The notes: a model not told the origin generated them from the letters alone. DNA of 47,710 bases from an uncultured Pelagibacteraceae bacterium (GCA_902579215.1 CACHGH010000007.1:1-47710); one strand, 5' to 3'. Shown: positions 8,212-17,050, numbered from the stretch's first letter. A program made the numbers and translations.

Positions 8212-9233
8212 TTTTTTGTTAAAGATTTTTGTAGTTCGGCATTCGTAATATAGCCTTTAACATTTCCCTTTTTATCAACAACTTCGCAATTAGCATCTGT
8301 ACAAACTACTTGAGGTAAAAATTCATCAATAAATTGGTCTTCTTGAACTTTAATTAGGTTTTTTTTATCAATTCCATTTGCTTGATTTACAGGCTTCATA
8401 ATTACTTTTGCTTTAATTACTTTTGCTCTATTGACGTCTTTAACAAAAGCTTCAACATAATCATCCGCTGGATTCATTACAATATCAACTGGAGTTCCTA
8501 CTTGAACAAGTTTTCCAGCATTTAATATTCCAATATGATCTCCTAATCTTAATGATTCATCTAAATCATGGGTAATAAAAACTATTGTTTTTTTTAATTC
8601 AGATTGAAGATCTATCAATTGTTTTTGCATATCACTTCTTATTAATGGATCTAGTGCAGAAAATGCTTCATCCATTAACATGATGTCAGTATTTGTTGCT
8701 AGGGCTCTTGCCAAACCAACTCGCTGTTGCATTCCACCTGATAACTGATTTGGGTATTGATTTTCAAAACCACTTAGACCAACAGACTCTATTTTTTCCA
8801 TGGCAATTTTATTTTTTTCATCTTCAGATTTACCTTGCATTTCAAGTCCATAACTTACATTTTGAATTACAGTTTTGTGAGGAAATAATCCAAATCTCTG
8901 AAATACCATGCTCATTTTATGTCTTCTAAAATCAATAAGTTTTTCTGTATTTAGAGACATTACATTTGTACCTTCAACTAAAATTTCACCTGCTGTTGGA
9001 TCTATCAGTCTATTTAAATGTCTTATTAAAGTAGATTTACCTGATCCAGATAAACCCATACAAACAAAAGTTTCACCTTCTTCTATTTTAAGAGAGACAT
9101 TATCAAGACCAACCGTGTGTCCGGTTTTTTCTAAAATCTCTTCTTTTGTTGCACCATCTTTAACTTTTGGTAAAACAGATTTTGGATTGCTACCAAATAT
9201 TTTGTAGACATTATTTATTTCAATTTTACTCAT
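8208..9233 (-). CDS. proV: Glycine betaine/carnitine-type ABC transporter ATP-binding protein (ProV-like)
   Basis: 341-aa ATPase of the ProV/OpuAA/ChoV type. It has the long N-terminal extension (VYKIFGSNP... KTGHTVGLDNVS), Walker A GLSGSGKST, Q-loop MVFQRFGLFPH, signature LSGGMQQRVGLARAL, Walker B IMLMDEAFSALD, and a C-terminal CBS-like tail with a CTDANCEVVDKKG stretch. It would power uptake of quaternary amines, fitting its carnitine-pathway neighbours. I chose the ATG at 9233 (MSKIEINNVYKIFG); the longer reading from a TTG at 9287 runs through an inverted repeat and lacks family support. No ProW permease or ProX binding protein is nearby, so it is an orphan here. Confidence 0.85.
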   Translation of the reverse strand: MSKIEINNVYKIFGSNPKSVLPKVKDGATKEEILEKTGHTVGLDNVSLKIEEGETFVCMGLSGSGKSTLIRHLNRLIDPTAGEILVEGTNVMSLNTEKLIDFRRHKMSMVFQRFGLFPHKTVIQNVSYGLEMQGKSEDEKNKIAMEKIESVGLSGFENQYPNQLSGGMQQRVGLARALATNTDIMLMDEAFSALDPLIRSDMQKQLIDLQSELKKTIVFITHDLDESLRLGDHIGILNAGKLVQVGTPVDIVMNPADDYVEAFVKDVNRAKVIKAKVIMKPVNQANGIDKKNLIKVQEDQFIDEFLPQVVCTDANCEVVDKKGNVKGYITNAELQKSLTKN

Positions 9234-9265
9234 TTTTTTTATATTTCTAGCAGCTGTATCAGATA

Positions 9266-9288
9266 GTTGCAAAATTATTAGGTGCAAC
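9266..9288. promoter_or_regulatory. Inverted repeat in the proV/BKACE divergent region
   Basis: GTTGCA (9266-9271) and TGCAAC (9283-9288) form a perfect 6-bp inverted repeat separated by 11 bases, in the 127-base divergent region between the ProV-like and BKACE genes. The half-site spacing is of operator type. It is a candidate binding site for a carnitine/betaine regulator; no regulator gene is present in the window. Confidence 0.4.
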
Positions 9289-9360
9289 TGCTGATTGCAT
9301 ATTCACAAAACTCTTTAAGATGATAAACTTTATAAAAATTTTATATTAAATTTAAATAGA

Positions 9361-10248
9361 ATGGACAAAAAAGTATTTGTATCTTGTGCTGTTACTGGAT
9401 CTGGGGATACCGCAAAAAAACATCCTGATTTACCGATAACACCAAAACAAATTGCACAAGCCGCTATAGAGTCTGCAAAAGCAGGAGCTGCTATAGCACA
9501 TATTCATGTTAGGGAAGAAGATGGAAAACCAAGTAGAAGACTTGATTTATATAAAGAGGTTGTAGATAGAGTTCGTTCAAGTGAAACAGATGTTATTTTA
9601 AATCTTACAACAGGAATGGGTGGTGATTTAGATATAGGAAAAGGAAAAAATCCTCTCGAGTTTGGCCCAATGACTGATATGGCAAATATAATGGAAAGAA
9701 TTGCAAACGCAGAAGAATTTTTACCTGAAATTTGTACACTAGATTGTGGAACTCTAAATTTTGGAGATGATACACAAATTGTTGTTAATACACCCAAAGA
9801 TTTAAGAGCTGCTGCAAAAAGATTAAAAGAGATTAAAGTAAAACCAGAGATAGAGGCTTTTGATTTAGGAAATATGTGGTTTGGAGCACAGTTATATAAA
9901 GAAGGTTTGTTAAGCGATCCTCCAATGTTTCAAATGTGCCTAGGGATTCCATGGGGAGCGCCAGCCACTACTTTATCGATGCAAGCGATGAAAGATATTA
10001 TGCCAAAAGAAGCTATCTGGTCTGGTTTCGCAATTTCAAAAAACGAAATGCCTTTTGTTGCTAAAACAGTAGAAATGGGTGGTAATCCTAGAGTTGGCCT
10101 TGAGGACAATTTATACTTATCAAAAGGAAAATTAGCAACAAATGCACAACTGGTTGAAAAAGCAATTGGAATTGTTAACGATCTTGGGTTTACAACATTA
10201 ACTCCAGAAGAAACAAGAAAAAAACTTAAACTTATTAGGCAAAAATAG
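9361..10248 (+). CDS. BKACE family enzyme, probable 3-dehydrocarnitine cleavage enzyme
   Basis: 295-aa beta-keto acid cleavage enzyme (formerly DUF849). Zinc ligands are His47 and His49 (AHIHVRE), and Glu248 is in RVGLEDNLY; TTGMGGD and LDCGTLNFGD are family motifs. BKACEs exchange a beta-keto acid with acetyl-CoA to give acetoacetate and a new acyl-CoA; the carnitine member (CdhC) makes betainyl-CoA. A betainyl-CoA-thioesterase-like gene at 7678, a gamma-butyrobetaine hydroxylase immediately downstream and a ProV-type ATPase upstream all support dehydrocarnitine as substrate, but BKACE specificity varies widely and this is inferred. Confidence 0.82.
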   Translation: MDKKVFVSCAVTGSGDTAKKHPDLPITPKQIAQAAIESAKAGAAIAHIHVREEDGKPSRRLDLYKEVVDRVRSSETDVILNLTTGMGGDLDIGKGKNPLEFGPMTDMANIMERIANAEEFLPEICTLDCGTLNFGDDTQIVVNTPKDLRAAAKRLKEIKVKPEIEAFDLGNMWFGAQLYKEGLLSDPPMFQMCLGIPWGAPATTLSMQAMKDIMPKEAIWSGFAISKNEMPFVAKTVEMGGNPRVGLEDNLYLSKGKLATNAQLVEKAIGIVNDLGFTTLTPEETRKKLKLIRQK

Positions 10249-10320
10249 TGTCAAAGTTAAATAAACTAAAATAAGGTAGAGTGATAATAAATAATAAAAT
10301 ATAATTATTCTAATATTGTT

Positions 10321-11454
10321 ATGAAAAATAATTGCAATATAAAAAATATAAAAAAAAACCATTCTTTCCTTGAAGTGGAGTGGAGTGATGGTGAAAAAAG
10401 CAAATTTAATTACATGTGGTTAAGAGATAATTGTCCTACCGCACATGACAAAGACTCAAGACATAGAATGTTTAATATTTTAAAAGTCTCTCAAGATATA
10501 AATCCAAAAAAATATGCTTTAAACGAAGAAGGTAAATTAGAAATTGAATGGAATGAGGGAAATCATACTAGTTATTACGATCAAGAATGGCTAAGAAAAA
10601 ATTGCTACACTATAAAAAACAAAAAAAAATATGTTTCTCCCTATCAATTATGGGATAGTTCACTGTCAAAAGATTTAAAATCAATAAGTATAGAGCATGA
10701 TGAGATTATAAATTCTGATAATGGATTAATCAAATGGTTAGAACTGCTACATCATAAAGGAATAGCAATAGTTAAAAATTCTCCAGTAAAAGAAAAATCT
10801 GCTTTTCCAGTTCTAAATAGAATAAGCCATACAAGAGAAACTTTTTTTAAAACACCTTTTGAGGTTATAAATGTTCCAAAACCGAATAATTCTGCTTACA
10901 CAGCGCATGAATTAAGAAATCATATGGATTTACCATGGTTTGAAAATCCTCCAGGGTATCAATTTCTTCATTGTTTAATAAATAATGCTGAAGGCGGAGA
11001 CTCTTCAGCTGTTGATGGATTTGCAGTTGCTGACTATTTAAGAAAAAATGAAAAAGAAACCTTTGATACTTTGGTCAATACACATCTTAAGTTTAGAGAT
11101 AAAGATTATACACAGGTTGCTCATAGAAGTTTTTATGCCCCAGCAATAAGCTTAACTAAAGATGGTGATTACAACGATATTAGATTTAGCGTAGCCACAA
11201 TGGACGCTTTAGATTGTGATCCAGATAAAATGGATAAAGTTTATAAAGCTCATCATAGATTTGGAAACCTGTTGCATGACGATAAATTTCAAATTAAATT
11301 TAGATTAGAATCAGGAGATATATTTTCATTTAACAATCGAAGACTTTTGCACGGAAGAACTGCTTTTAATCCAAATTCAGGAAATAGGCATTTACAAGGT
11401 TATTATATGGATCGAGATGAAATTATTGGTAGATTAAATTTTTTACAGCAATAA
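10321..11454 (+). CDS. Gamma-butyrobetaine dioxygenase-like Fe(II)/2OG oxygenase
   Basis: 377-aa TauD/TfdA-family oxygenase with the GBBH N-terminal domain (DUF971-like, residues 15-110: EWSDGEKSKFNY, MWLRDNCPTAHD) and the catalytic core. Iron ligands are His201/Asp203 (NHMDLPWFENPPGYQFLHC) and His344 (RRLLHGRTAF), with Arg356 for 2-oxoglutarate. Family members hydroxylate gamma-butyrobetaine to L-carnitine. The N-terminal zinc site of the animal enzyme seems incomplete (one Cys in LRDNC). It is separated by 72 bases from the BKACE gene, which acts two steps later in carnitine catabolism. Trimethyllysine-type substrates are less likely. Confidence 0.85.
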   Translation: MKNNCNIKNIKKNHSFLEVEWSDGEKSKFNYMWLRDNCPTAHDKDSRHRMFNILKVSQDINPKKYALNEEGKLEIEWNEGNHTSYYDQEWLRKNCYTIKNKKKYVSPYQLWDSSLSKDLKSISIEHDEIINSDNGLIKWLELLHHKGIAIVKNSPVKEKSAFPVLNRISHTRETFFKTPFEVINVPKPNNSAYTAHELRNHMDLPWFENPPGYQFLHCLINNAEGGDSSAVDGFAVADYLRKNEKETFDTLVNTHLKFRDKDYTQVAHRSFYAPAISLTKDGDYNDIRFSVATMDALDCDPDKMDKVYKAHHRFGNLLHDDKFQIKFRLESGDIFSFNNRRLLHGRTAFNPNSGNRHLQGYYMDRDEIIGRLNFLQQ

Positions 11455-11455
11455 T

Positions 11456-12886
11456 TTATTTCCAACCAGTTATTGTTTTAACTTCCAGATACTCTTCTAG
11501 ACCCCAAACTCCCCCTTCACGGCCATTTCCAGATTGTCTATATCCACCAAAAGGTGTACCAGGATCGGCGCCATTCCCATTAATATAAACAATTCCCGAC
11601 CTTAATTTTTTTGCAACTCTTTTAGCTTTTTCCGCATCTTCTGTTTGTAAGTAATTTCCAAGACCATATTCCGTATCGTTTGTAATTTTAATTGCTTCTT
11701 CTTCTGTTTCAAATGGGATTATTGAAAGAACAGGACCAAAAATTTCTTTCTTTGCTATATCCATATCATTTGTTACATCAGAAAATATAGTTGGCTTAAT
11801 AAAATAGCCTTTTTTTAAATTGTTTGGAAGTTCAGGCCCACCAGCAGCTAATGTTGCCCCTTCAGCAATTCCACTTTTAATTAAATTAATAATTTTATCA
11901 TACTGAACTTTAGAAACTACTGGACCAATATGATCTCCTTTTTTTGATGCTACATCTACTTGAATTTTATCTGCTTCATCTGCAGCTTCTTTAACTGCCC
12001 TTTTATAAATAGATTTTTCAACAAGCATTCTTGTTGGAGCATCACATGACTGACCAGAATTGCTCATAACATTTCTTATTCCGTCTCTCACAGCATTAGG
12101 ATATGAGTCTGCAAAAACTATATTTCCACCTTTTCCTCCTAGCTCTAAACAAACTCTTTTAATTGTGTTAGCAGCATTTTTTGTAATTAATTTTCCTGCT
12201 CTTGTTGAACCAGTAAATGAAATCATATCAATATCTGAGTGTCCTGATATTTCTGTTCCCGCTCCAGCTCCATCTCCATTAACTAAATTAAAAACTCCTG
12301 CGGGATAACCTGATTCATCTATCATTTCAGCAAATAACATTGCAGAAAGAGGCGATATTTCTGAAGGCTTAAGTATCATTGTGCACCCGGTTGCTAAAGC
12401 CGGAATAACTTTTAATGCTATTTGATTTATTGGCCAGTTCCACGGCGTAATTAAACCACATACCCCAATTGGTTCATGAGCGATATGATTATTAGATTTA
12501 GAATCAAAGTTTTCTTCAAATTTGAAATTTTTTAACCTTAATATAAAATCTTCTAAATGTGATTGCCCAGATGAAGCATGAACTGCAGTTGCATAATCTA
12601 TAGGAGCGCCCATTTCTTTGGACATTACTTCTGCCATTTCATTAAATCTTTTTTTATAAATTTTAAGTAACTTTTCTAAAAAAATAATTCTTTCTTCTTT
12701 TTTAACATTTTTCCAGTTCTCAAAAGAATCTCTGGCAGCTTTTACAGCAATATTCACATCTTCTTTTCCACCTAAAGAAATTATGGCAAAAACTTCTTCA
12801 GTAGAAGGATTTATGACTTCAAAATCATTTTTCCTAAACGGTAAGATCCATTTACCATTGATGTAAAATTTTTTTTTATCTAACAT
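11456..12886 (-). CDS. Aldehyde dehydrogenase family protein
   Basis: 476-aa ALDH with Asn150 (TPWNWP), FTGSTRAG near 224, general base Glu248 (CLELGGKGG) and nucleophile Cys281 (SGQSCDAPTRM); FGGYRQSGNGREGG lies near the C-terminus. It follows the beta-hydroxyacid dehydrogenase gene by 25 bases on the same strand and is convergent with the butyrobetaine hydroxylase gene (one base apart). In this neighbourhood 4-trimethylaminobutyraldehyde or betaine aldehyde is a reasonable substrate, giving gamma-butyrobetaine or glycine betaine. It is not a methylmalonate-semialdehyde (CoA-acylating) type by its active-site region. Specificity is not certain. Confidence 0.87.
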   Translation of the reverse strand: MLDKKKFYINGKWILPFRKNDFEVINPSTEEVFAIISLGGKEDVNIAVKAARDSFENWKNVKKEERIIFLEKLLKIYKKRFNEMAEVMSKEMGAPIDYATAVHASSGQSHLEDFILRLKNFKFEENFDSKSNNHIAHEPIGVCGLITPWNWPINQIALKVIPALATGCTMILKPSEISPLSAMLFAEMIDESGYPAGVFNLVNGDGAGAGTEISGHSDIDMISFTGSTRAGKLITKNAANTIKRVCLELGGKGGNIVFADSYPNAVRDGIRNVMSNSGQSCDAPTRMLVEKSIYKRAVKEAADEADKIQVDVASKKGDHIGPVVSKVQYDKIINLIKSGIAEGATLAAGGPELPNNLKKGYFIKPTIFSDVTNDMDIAKKEIFGPVLSIIPFETEEEAIKITNDTEYGLGNYLQTEDAEKAKRVAKKLRSGIVYINGNGADPGTPFGGYRQSGNGREGGVWGLEEYLEVKTITGWK

Positions 12887-12910
12887 TTTTTAATACAATT
12901 ACCACAAAAT

Positions 12911-13852
12911 TTATATTTCATATCCTTTTTCTTCAGGCTCATTATCTACTAGTTCTTCTGGAAAATTAGGAGCTCTAAAGTTAATATTAAATTTGTCTTC
13001 TAGTCTTTTTACCACCATAGATGACCAGGCTCTCGAACCATATTTTTTATTTGCATTCTTAAAAATATCTAAAACAAAAGGTGATATTTCTAATGGTATA
13101 TTCAGTTTTTTTGATAAATCATTAAATAGAGTCATATCTTTTTCAACTAAATCCATTGTAAAATTAATATTGTAAGATCCATTTAGTATTACTTGACTTT
13201 CTGTTTCATGAACAAATGAATTGCCAGAAGATACTTTAATACCTTTAAATGTTTTAGTTAAATCTAAATTTGATTTTTTTGCAACTGACCAAGCTTCACC
13301 CAATGCAGCAAGGTGAACAGAAGCTAAATAATTTGTTATTACCTTAAGAACTGAAGCTGTTCCGAGTGCTCCAGTATGTAAGATTTTTCGACCCATTGAA
13401 GATAAAACTGGCAAAATCTTTTCAAATGCATTCCTTTCTCCTCCAACAAAAATAGCAATATTTCCAGTGGCTGCTCTATGGCAACCTCCACTTACAGGAC
13501 CATCAAGTGGTATTGCTTTTTTTTCAGATATAATTTTTCCCAATCTTTTCACCTCAGACTCATCTGTTGTGCTCATCTCAAGCCAAATTTTATTTTTTGA
13601 AAGACCTTCAATTACGCCATTTTTACCCTCCATAACTTCTGAACAAATTTTTGGTGAAGGCAAACAAGTTATAATTAAATCTACATTTTTGGCCAATTCT
13701 TTTGGAGAAAAAATAATTTTTGCTCCTTTTTTTTCAAAATCATGTAATAAGTTTTTATTCAGGTCATTTACTGCCACATCGAATTGATTTCTTAATAAAC
13801 TTCCTGCTAATTTTCCACCCACGTTTCCAAGACCTATAAACCCAATTTTCAT
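12911..13852 (-). CDS. 3-hydroxyisobutyrate dehydrogenase-family NAD(P) oxidoreductase
   Basis: 313-aa beta-hydroxyacid dehydrogenase. It has an N-terminal Rossmann motif GFIGLGNVGG (5-13), substrate loop DGPVSGGCHRAATG (117-130) and catalytic Lys170 in VLKVITNYL. Family members oxidise or reduce beta-hydroxy acids (3-hydroxyisobutyrate, tartronate semialdehyde, others). It is first in a two-gene unit with an ALDH and divergent from the EutA-like gene. No classical (3HCDH-type) L-carnitine dehydrogenase is seen in the window; this enzyme could take that place, since carnitine is itself a beta-hydroxy acid, but that is speculation. Confidence 0.83.
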   Translation of the reverse strand: MKIGFIGLGNVGGKLAGSLLRNQFDVAVNDLNKNLLHDFEKKGAKIIFSPKELAKNVDLIITCLPSPKICSEVMEGKNGVIEGLSKNKIWLEMSTTDESEVKRLGKIISEKKAIPLDGPVSGGCHRAATGNIAIFVGGERNAFEKILPVLSSMGRKILHTGALGTASVLKVITNYLASVHLAALGEAWSVAKKSNLDLTKTFKGIKVSSGNSFVHETESQVILNGSYNINFTMDLVEKDMTLFNDLSKKLNIPLEISPFVLDIFKNANKKYGSRAWSSMVVKRLEDKFNINFRAPNFPEELVDNEPEEKGYEI

Positions 13853-13912
13853 TTTTACCTCTCTTAATTTTAATGAATATTCTTTACCTTATGATATATT
13901 TCTTTTCTAAAA

Positions 13913-14659
13913 ATGTATTCAACAAAAGTAGAACCAAAATACAATCCTAACCCCAATCCAAGAATAGGGTTAATTGCTCTAGCTAGCGATTTTATGATTG
14001 AAAAAGACTTTATTAATGTAATTAAAGACAAAGATATAGATTTTTTTGTTAACAGAATAGAATGTTACAATCCACTCACTCGTGAAAATTTAATAAAAAT
14101 GTCTGAAAAGGTAACTGAAGTTACAAAAGATATTTTACCTGATGAAAAAATTGATTGTGTAGTTTATGGTTGTACTTCTGGAACTATAGCTGCAGGTTAT
14201 AATTCTATTGAAAATAAAATTAAAATAGCAAAACCAGAAGCTAAAGTTACAACCCCAAGTACAGCAGCAATAAAAGCATTAAAAAAACTAAACATAAAAA
14301 AACTTTCTATTTTCACACCATATAGTAAAAAATTAAATGATGAAGTCGTTGCTTATTTTAAAAAAGAGAATTTTCAAATAGTTTCAAACTCTTATTTTGA
14401 TATCGATTCAGATATTGATATTGGAAAAGTCGACCAAAATTATTTGTATGAAGTGCTATCAAAAATAGATTTAAAAGGTGCTGATGCTTTATTTGTTTCA
14501 TGTACCGCACTTCCAGTACTATCAATAATTGATAAGTTAGAGAAAAAAATAAATAAATTTGTTTTATCTAGCAATCAAGCGCTAATTTGGGACACATTAG
14601 AAAGCATAGGAAAAAATAATTCGGTCAAAGGTTTTGGAAGATTATTTTCATCTAATTAA
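13913..14659 (+). CDS. EutA-like Asp/Glu racemase-fold protein
   Basis: 248-aa protein of the maleate isomerase/arylmalonate decarboxylase/aspartate racemase superfamily. The two catalytic cysteines are in symmetric positions: Cys87 (VYGCTSGT) and Cys197 (VSCTALPVL). PRIGLIAL begins the fold at residue 16. EutA proteins of this family accompany ectoine utilisation genes, and the next gene, two bases downstream, is an ectoine-hydrolase-like M24 protein, so EutA-like is the best call. Its reaction would be an isomerisation or racemisation of an intermediate. It is followed by a Pot-type ABC transporter on the same strand. Confidence 0.75.
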   Translation: MYSTKVEPKYNPNPNPRIGLIALASDFMIEKDFINVIKDKDIDFFVNRIECYNPLTRENLIKMSEKVTEVTKDILPDEKIDCVVYGCTSGTIAAGYNSIENKIKIAKPEAKVTTPSTAAIKALKKLNIKKLSIFTPYSKKLNDEVVAYFKKENFQIVSNSYFDIDSDIDIGKVDQNYLYEVLSKIDLKGADALFVSCTALPVLSIIDKLEKKINKFVLSSNQALIWDTLESIGKNNSVKGFGRLFSSN

Positions 14660-14661
14660 TT

Positions 14662-15828
14662 ATGTTATTTACAAAAACAGAATACAAAGAAAGATTAAAG
14701 AAAGTTCAAAAATCAATGCAAGAAAAAGGCATTGAGCTATTAATTTCGCAAGACACTAATAATATGAATTATTTAACGGGTTATGACGCCTGGTCATTTT
14801 ATTATGCACAATGCGTAATAGTTCATGTTAATGCAGAGGAACCTTTATGCTTCGTAAGAGCTCAAGATGCAGGCGGCGCATATATAACAACTTACTTAAA
14901 AAGAGAAAATATAATTGTTTATGAAGAAAAATATATCCATACCTGGCCAATGCATCCTTATGATCCATTAATTGAATTAATAAAAAAAAATAAGTGGGAA
15001 AAATTAAATATTGGCGTTGAAATGGATAGCCATTATTTTACAGCATATTGTTATGAAAAATTAAAGAATGGCTTACCAAATGCAAAAATAAAAGACTCAG
15101 AGAGATTAGTTAATTGGGCAAGACTTGTTAAATCTAATACAGAAATAGATTTAATGAAAGGTGCAGCAATAATTTCTCAACAAGCAATGAAAGTGGCGAT
15201 GGAAACTATTAATCCGGGCGTTAGACAATGCGATGCTGTCGCTGAAATTCAAAGAGCACTTTTTAGAGGTACTCCAGAAATTGGAGGTGAATACGCTAGT
15301 ATAGCGACACTTTTGCCTACAGGAAAAGGAACTTCAGCTTCACATTTAACAGCTACAGACAAAAAATTTGTTAACGGTGAAGCAACAATAATTGAATTGT
15401 CAGGAGTAAATAAAAGATATCATTCACCAATGGCAAGGACAGTTCAACTTGGAAAACCAGAACAAAAAAAAATTGATGCAATGAAAGCAACAAATGAAGC
15501 ACTTGATGCCGGCATTTCTGCTACAAAACCTGGAAATACTGCAGATGATGTTGCTCAAAAATTTTGGGGAGTTTTAGATAAATACAATATAAAAAAAGAA
15601 TCGAGAACCGGTTACTCAATTGGAATAGGATACCCACCTGACTGGGGCGAACATACCCTTAATATTTATAAAGGAGATATGACAGTTCTTAAACCGAATG
15701 TATGTTTTCATATGATTGCTGTAATGCAATTTGGAGAATGGGGAGTAGAAGCTTCGGAGTCTGTTAGAGTTACAGAAAATGGAAGCGAATTATTCTGCAA
15801 TTATTCAAGAGATTTACACATAAAATAA
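14662..15828 (+). CDS. M24-family hydrolase resembling ectoine hydrolase DoeA
   Basis: 388-aa pita-bread-fold hydrolase with a creatinase N-terminal domain (NNMNYLTGYDAWSFYY at 33-48) and an M24 C-terminal domain. The first metal ligands of aminopeptidases are replaced: the usual Asp-x-G-x-x-x-x-G-Y-x-x-D is IIELSGVNKRYHSPMART (243-260), as in DoeA/EutD and creatinase, which work without metal. The YPPDWGEHTLNIYKGD and NVCFHMIAVMQFGEWGVE segments are typical of DoeA as I recall it. It would open the ectoine ring to N-acetyl-diaminobutyrate. No DoeB deacetylase follows, so a related cyclic or amidine substrate is possible. It lies 41 bases before an ABC transporter. Confidence 0.8.
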   Translation: MLFTKTEYKERLKKVQKSMQEKGIELLISQDTNNMNYLTGYDAWSFYYAQCVIVHVNAEEPLCFVRAQDAGGAYITTYLKRENIIVYEEKYIHTWPMHPYDPLIELIKKNKWEKLNIGVEMDSHYFTAYCYEKLKNGLPNAKIKDSERLVNWARLVKSNTEIDLMKGAAIISQQAMKVAMETINPGVRQCDAVAEIQRALFRGTPEIGGEYASIATLLPTGKGTSASHLTATDKKFVNGEATIIELSGVNKRYHSPMARTVQLGKPEQKKIDAMKATNEALDAGISATKPGNTADDVAQKFWGVLDKYNIKKESRTGYSIGIGYPPDWGEHTLNIYKGDMTVLKPNVCFHMIAVMQFGEWGVEASESVRVTENGSELFCNYSRDLHIK

Positions 15829-15868
15829 AAAAACTTGAAATAATTGTCTACAAATGTTTTAAATCCGC

Positions 15869-16957
15869 ATGTCAAAGAACCAGCAATTTGTTAGATTTGA
15901 TAAAGTAGATAAAAGCTACGATGGAAAAGTTTTAGTAGTTAAAGACTTAAATTTAGATATTGCTGAAGGTGAATTTGTTACAATGCTAGGACCTTCTGGA
16001 TCTGGCAAAACAACTTGTCTTATGATGTTAGCAGGTTTTGAAACTCCAACAAATGGTGAAATTTATTTAGATAAAAATCCAATTTCAAATATTCCTCCAC
16101 ACAAGAGAGGAATAGGAATGGTTTTTCAAAACTATGCATTGTTTCCACACATGACTGTATATGAAAATTTAGCTTTTCCTTTAAGAGTTAGAAAAACATC
16201 AAAAGAAGATATAGATAAAAAAGTTGATAAAGCTTTATCGATGGTTTCATTATCTGGGTTTGAAAATAGAATGCCTGGACAATTATCTGGTGGACAACAA
16301 CAAAGAGTAGCTGTTGCAAGAGCTTTAGTCTTTGATCCACAAGTAGTGTTGATGGACGAGCCACTAGGTGCGTTAGATAAAAATTTAAGAGAAAGTATGC
16401 AGTATGAAATTAAACATATTCATGAAAGCATAGGTGTTACAGTTGTTTATGTTACTCATGATCAAGGTGAAGCACTCACAATGTCAAATCGTATTGCTGT
16501 ATTTAATGATGGAAAGGTACAACAATTATCGAGTCCTGATAAACTGTATGAAGAACCAGTAAATTCATTTGTTGCAGAATTTATAGGTGAAAATAATACA
16601 TTTTCAGGAGAGGTGTCAGATATTTCAAATGGAAAATGTAAAGTTAAATTGGACTCAGGAACAGAAATTATGGCAAATCCAATTAGAGTAAAATCTAAAG
16701 GAGAAAAAACCATAGTATCACTACGACCAGAGAGAGCAATTATAGATCCTCAAAAAGGTATGGACAATAACCACAAAGGAAAGATAGAAGAAGTAATTTA
16801 CCATGGTGATCACACTAGAGTTAGATTAGACTTGTTGGGTAACAAAGAATTTATACTTAAAGTTCCAAATAGTTCAGCAAGAATGGATATAAAAGTTGGC
16901 AACCAAATAAACGTTGGTTGGAACAGCCAAGACTCTAGAGCTCTAGACCCAAAATAA
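15869..16957 (+). CDS. potA: Pot-type ABC transporter ATP-binding protein
   Basis: 362-aa MalK/PotA-like ATPase: Walker A GPSGSGKTT near 45, Q-loop MVFQNYALFPH, signature LSGGQQQRVAVARAL, Walker B VVLMDEPLGALD, switch His in VTHDQGEALT, then a C-terminal TOBE domain (about 240-360, with SLRPERAI). It energises the importer encoded by the next three genes. The gene starts 41 bases after the DoeA-like gene and is probably cotranscribed with it. The substrate class of this ATPase group includes polyamines and other small cationic or zwitterionic compounds; the name potA denotes family, not proven substrate. Confidence 0.88.
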   Translation: MSKNQQFVRFDKVDKSYDGKVLVVKDLNLDIAEGEFVTMLGPSGSGKTTCLMMLAGFETPTNGEIYLDKNPISNIPPHKRGIGMVFQNYALFPHMTVYENLAFPLRVRKTSKEDIDKKVDKALSMVSLSGFENRMPGQLSGGQQQRVAVARALVFDPQVVLMDEPLGALDKNLRESMQYEIKHIHESIGVTVVYVTHDQGEALTMSNRIAVFNDGKVQQLSSPDKLYEEPVNSFVAEFIGENNTFSGEVSDISNGKCKVKLDSGTEIMANPIRVKSKGEKTIVSLRPERAIIDPQKGMDNNHKGKIEEVIYHGDHTRVRLDLLGNKEFILKVPNSSARMDIKVGNQINVGWNSQDSRALDPK

Positions 16958-17021
16958 ACTCAATCAACAAAATACATACTATTTAAAGGGTAATTTAACC
17001 TTATTTGCTGGAAAACAGTAG

Positions 17022-17050
17022 TTGACTCCATTTTTTAGACTTGTTGTAAT
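17022..17050 (+). promoter_or_regulatory. Predicted sigma-70 promoter of the binding-protein gene
   Basis: TTGACT (17022-17027), 17-base spacer and TGTAAT (17045-17050) sit 37 bases before the ATG of the solute-binding protein gene, within the 129-base gap after the ATPase gene. A strong GAAGGAG ribosome site follows just before the ATG. An own promoter fits the usual over-production of binding proteins relative to the membrane components. Confidence 0.55.

Noticed and set aside
14662-15828. Creatinase as identity of the M24 protein, suggested by the amidinotransferases
   Set aside because: The N-terminal NYLTGYDAWSFY and C-terminal YPPDWGEHT/FGEWGVE segments fit DoeA better, and an EutA-like gene is adjacent; creatinase is kept only as a remote alternative.
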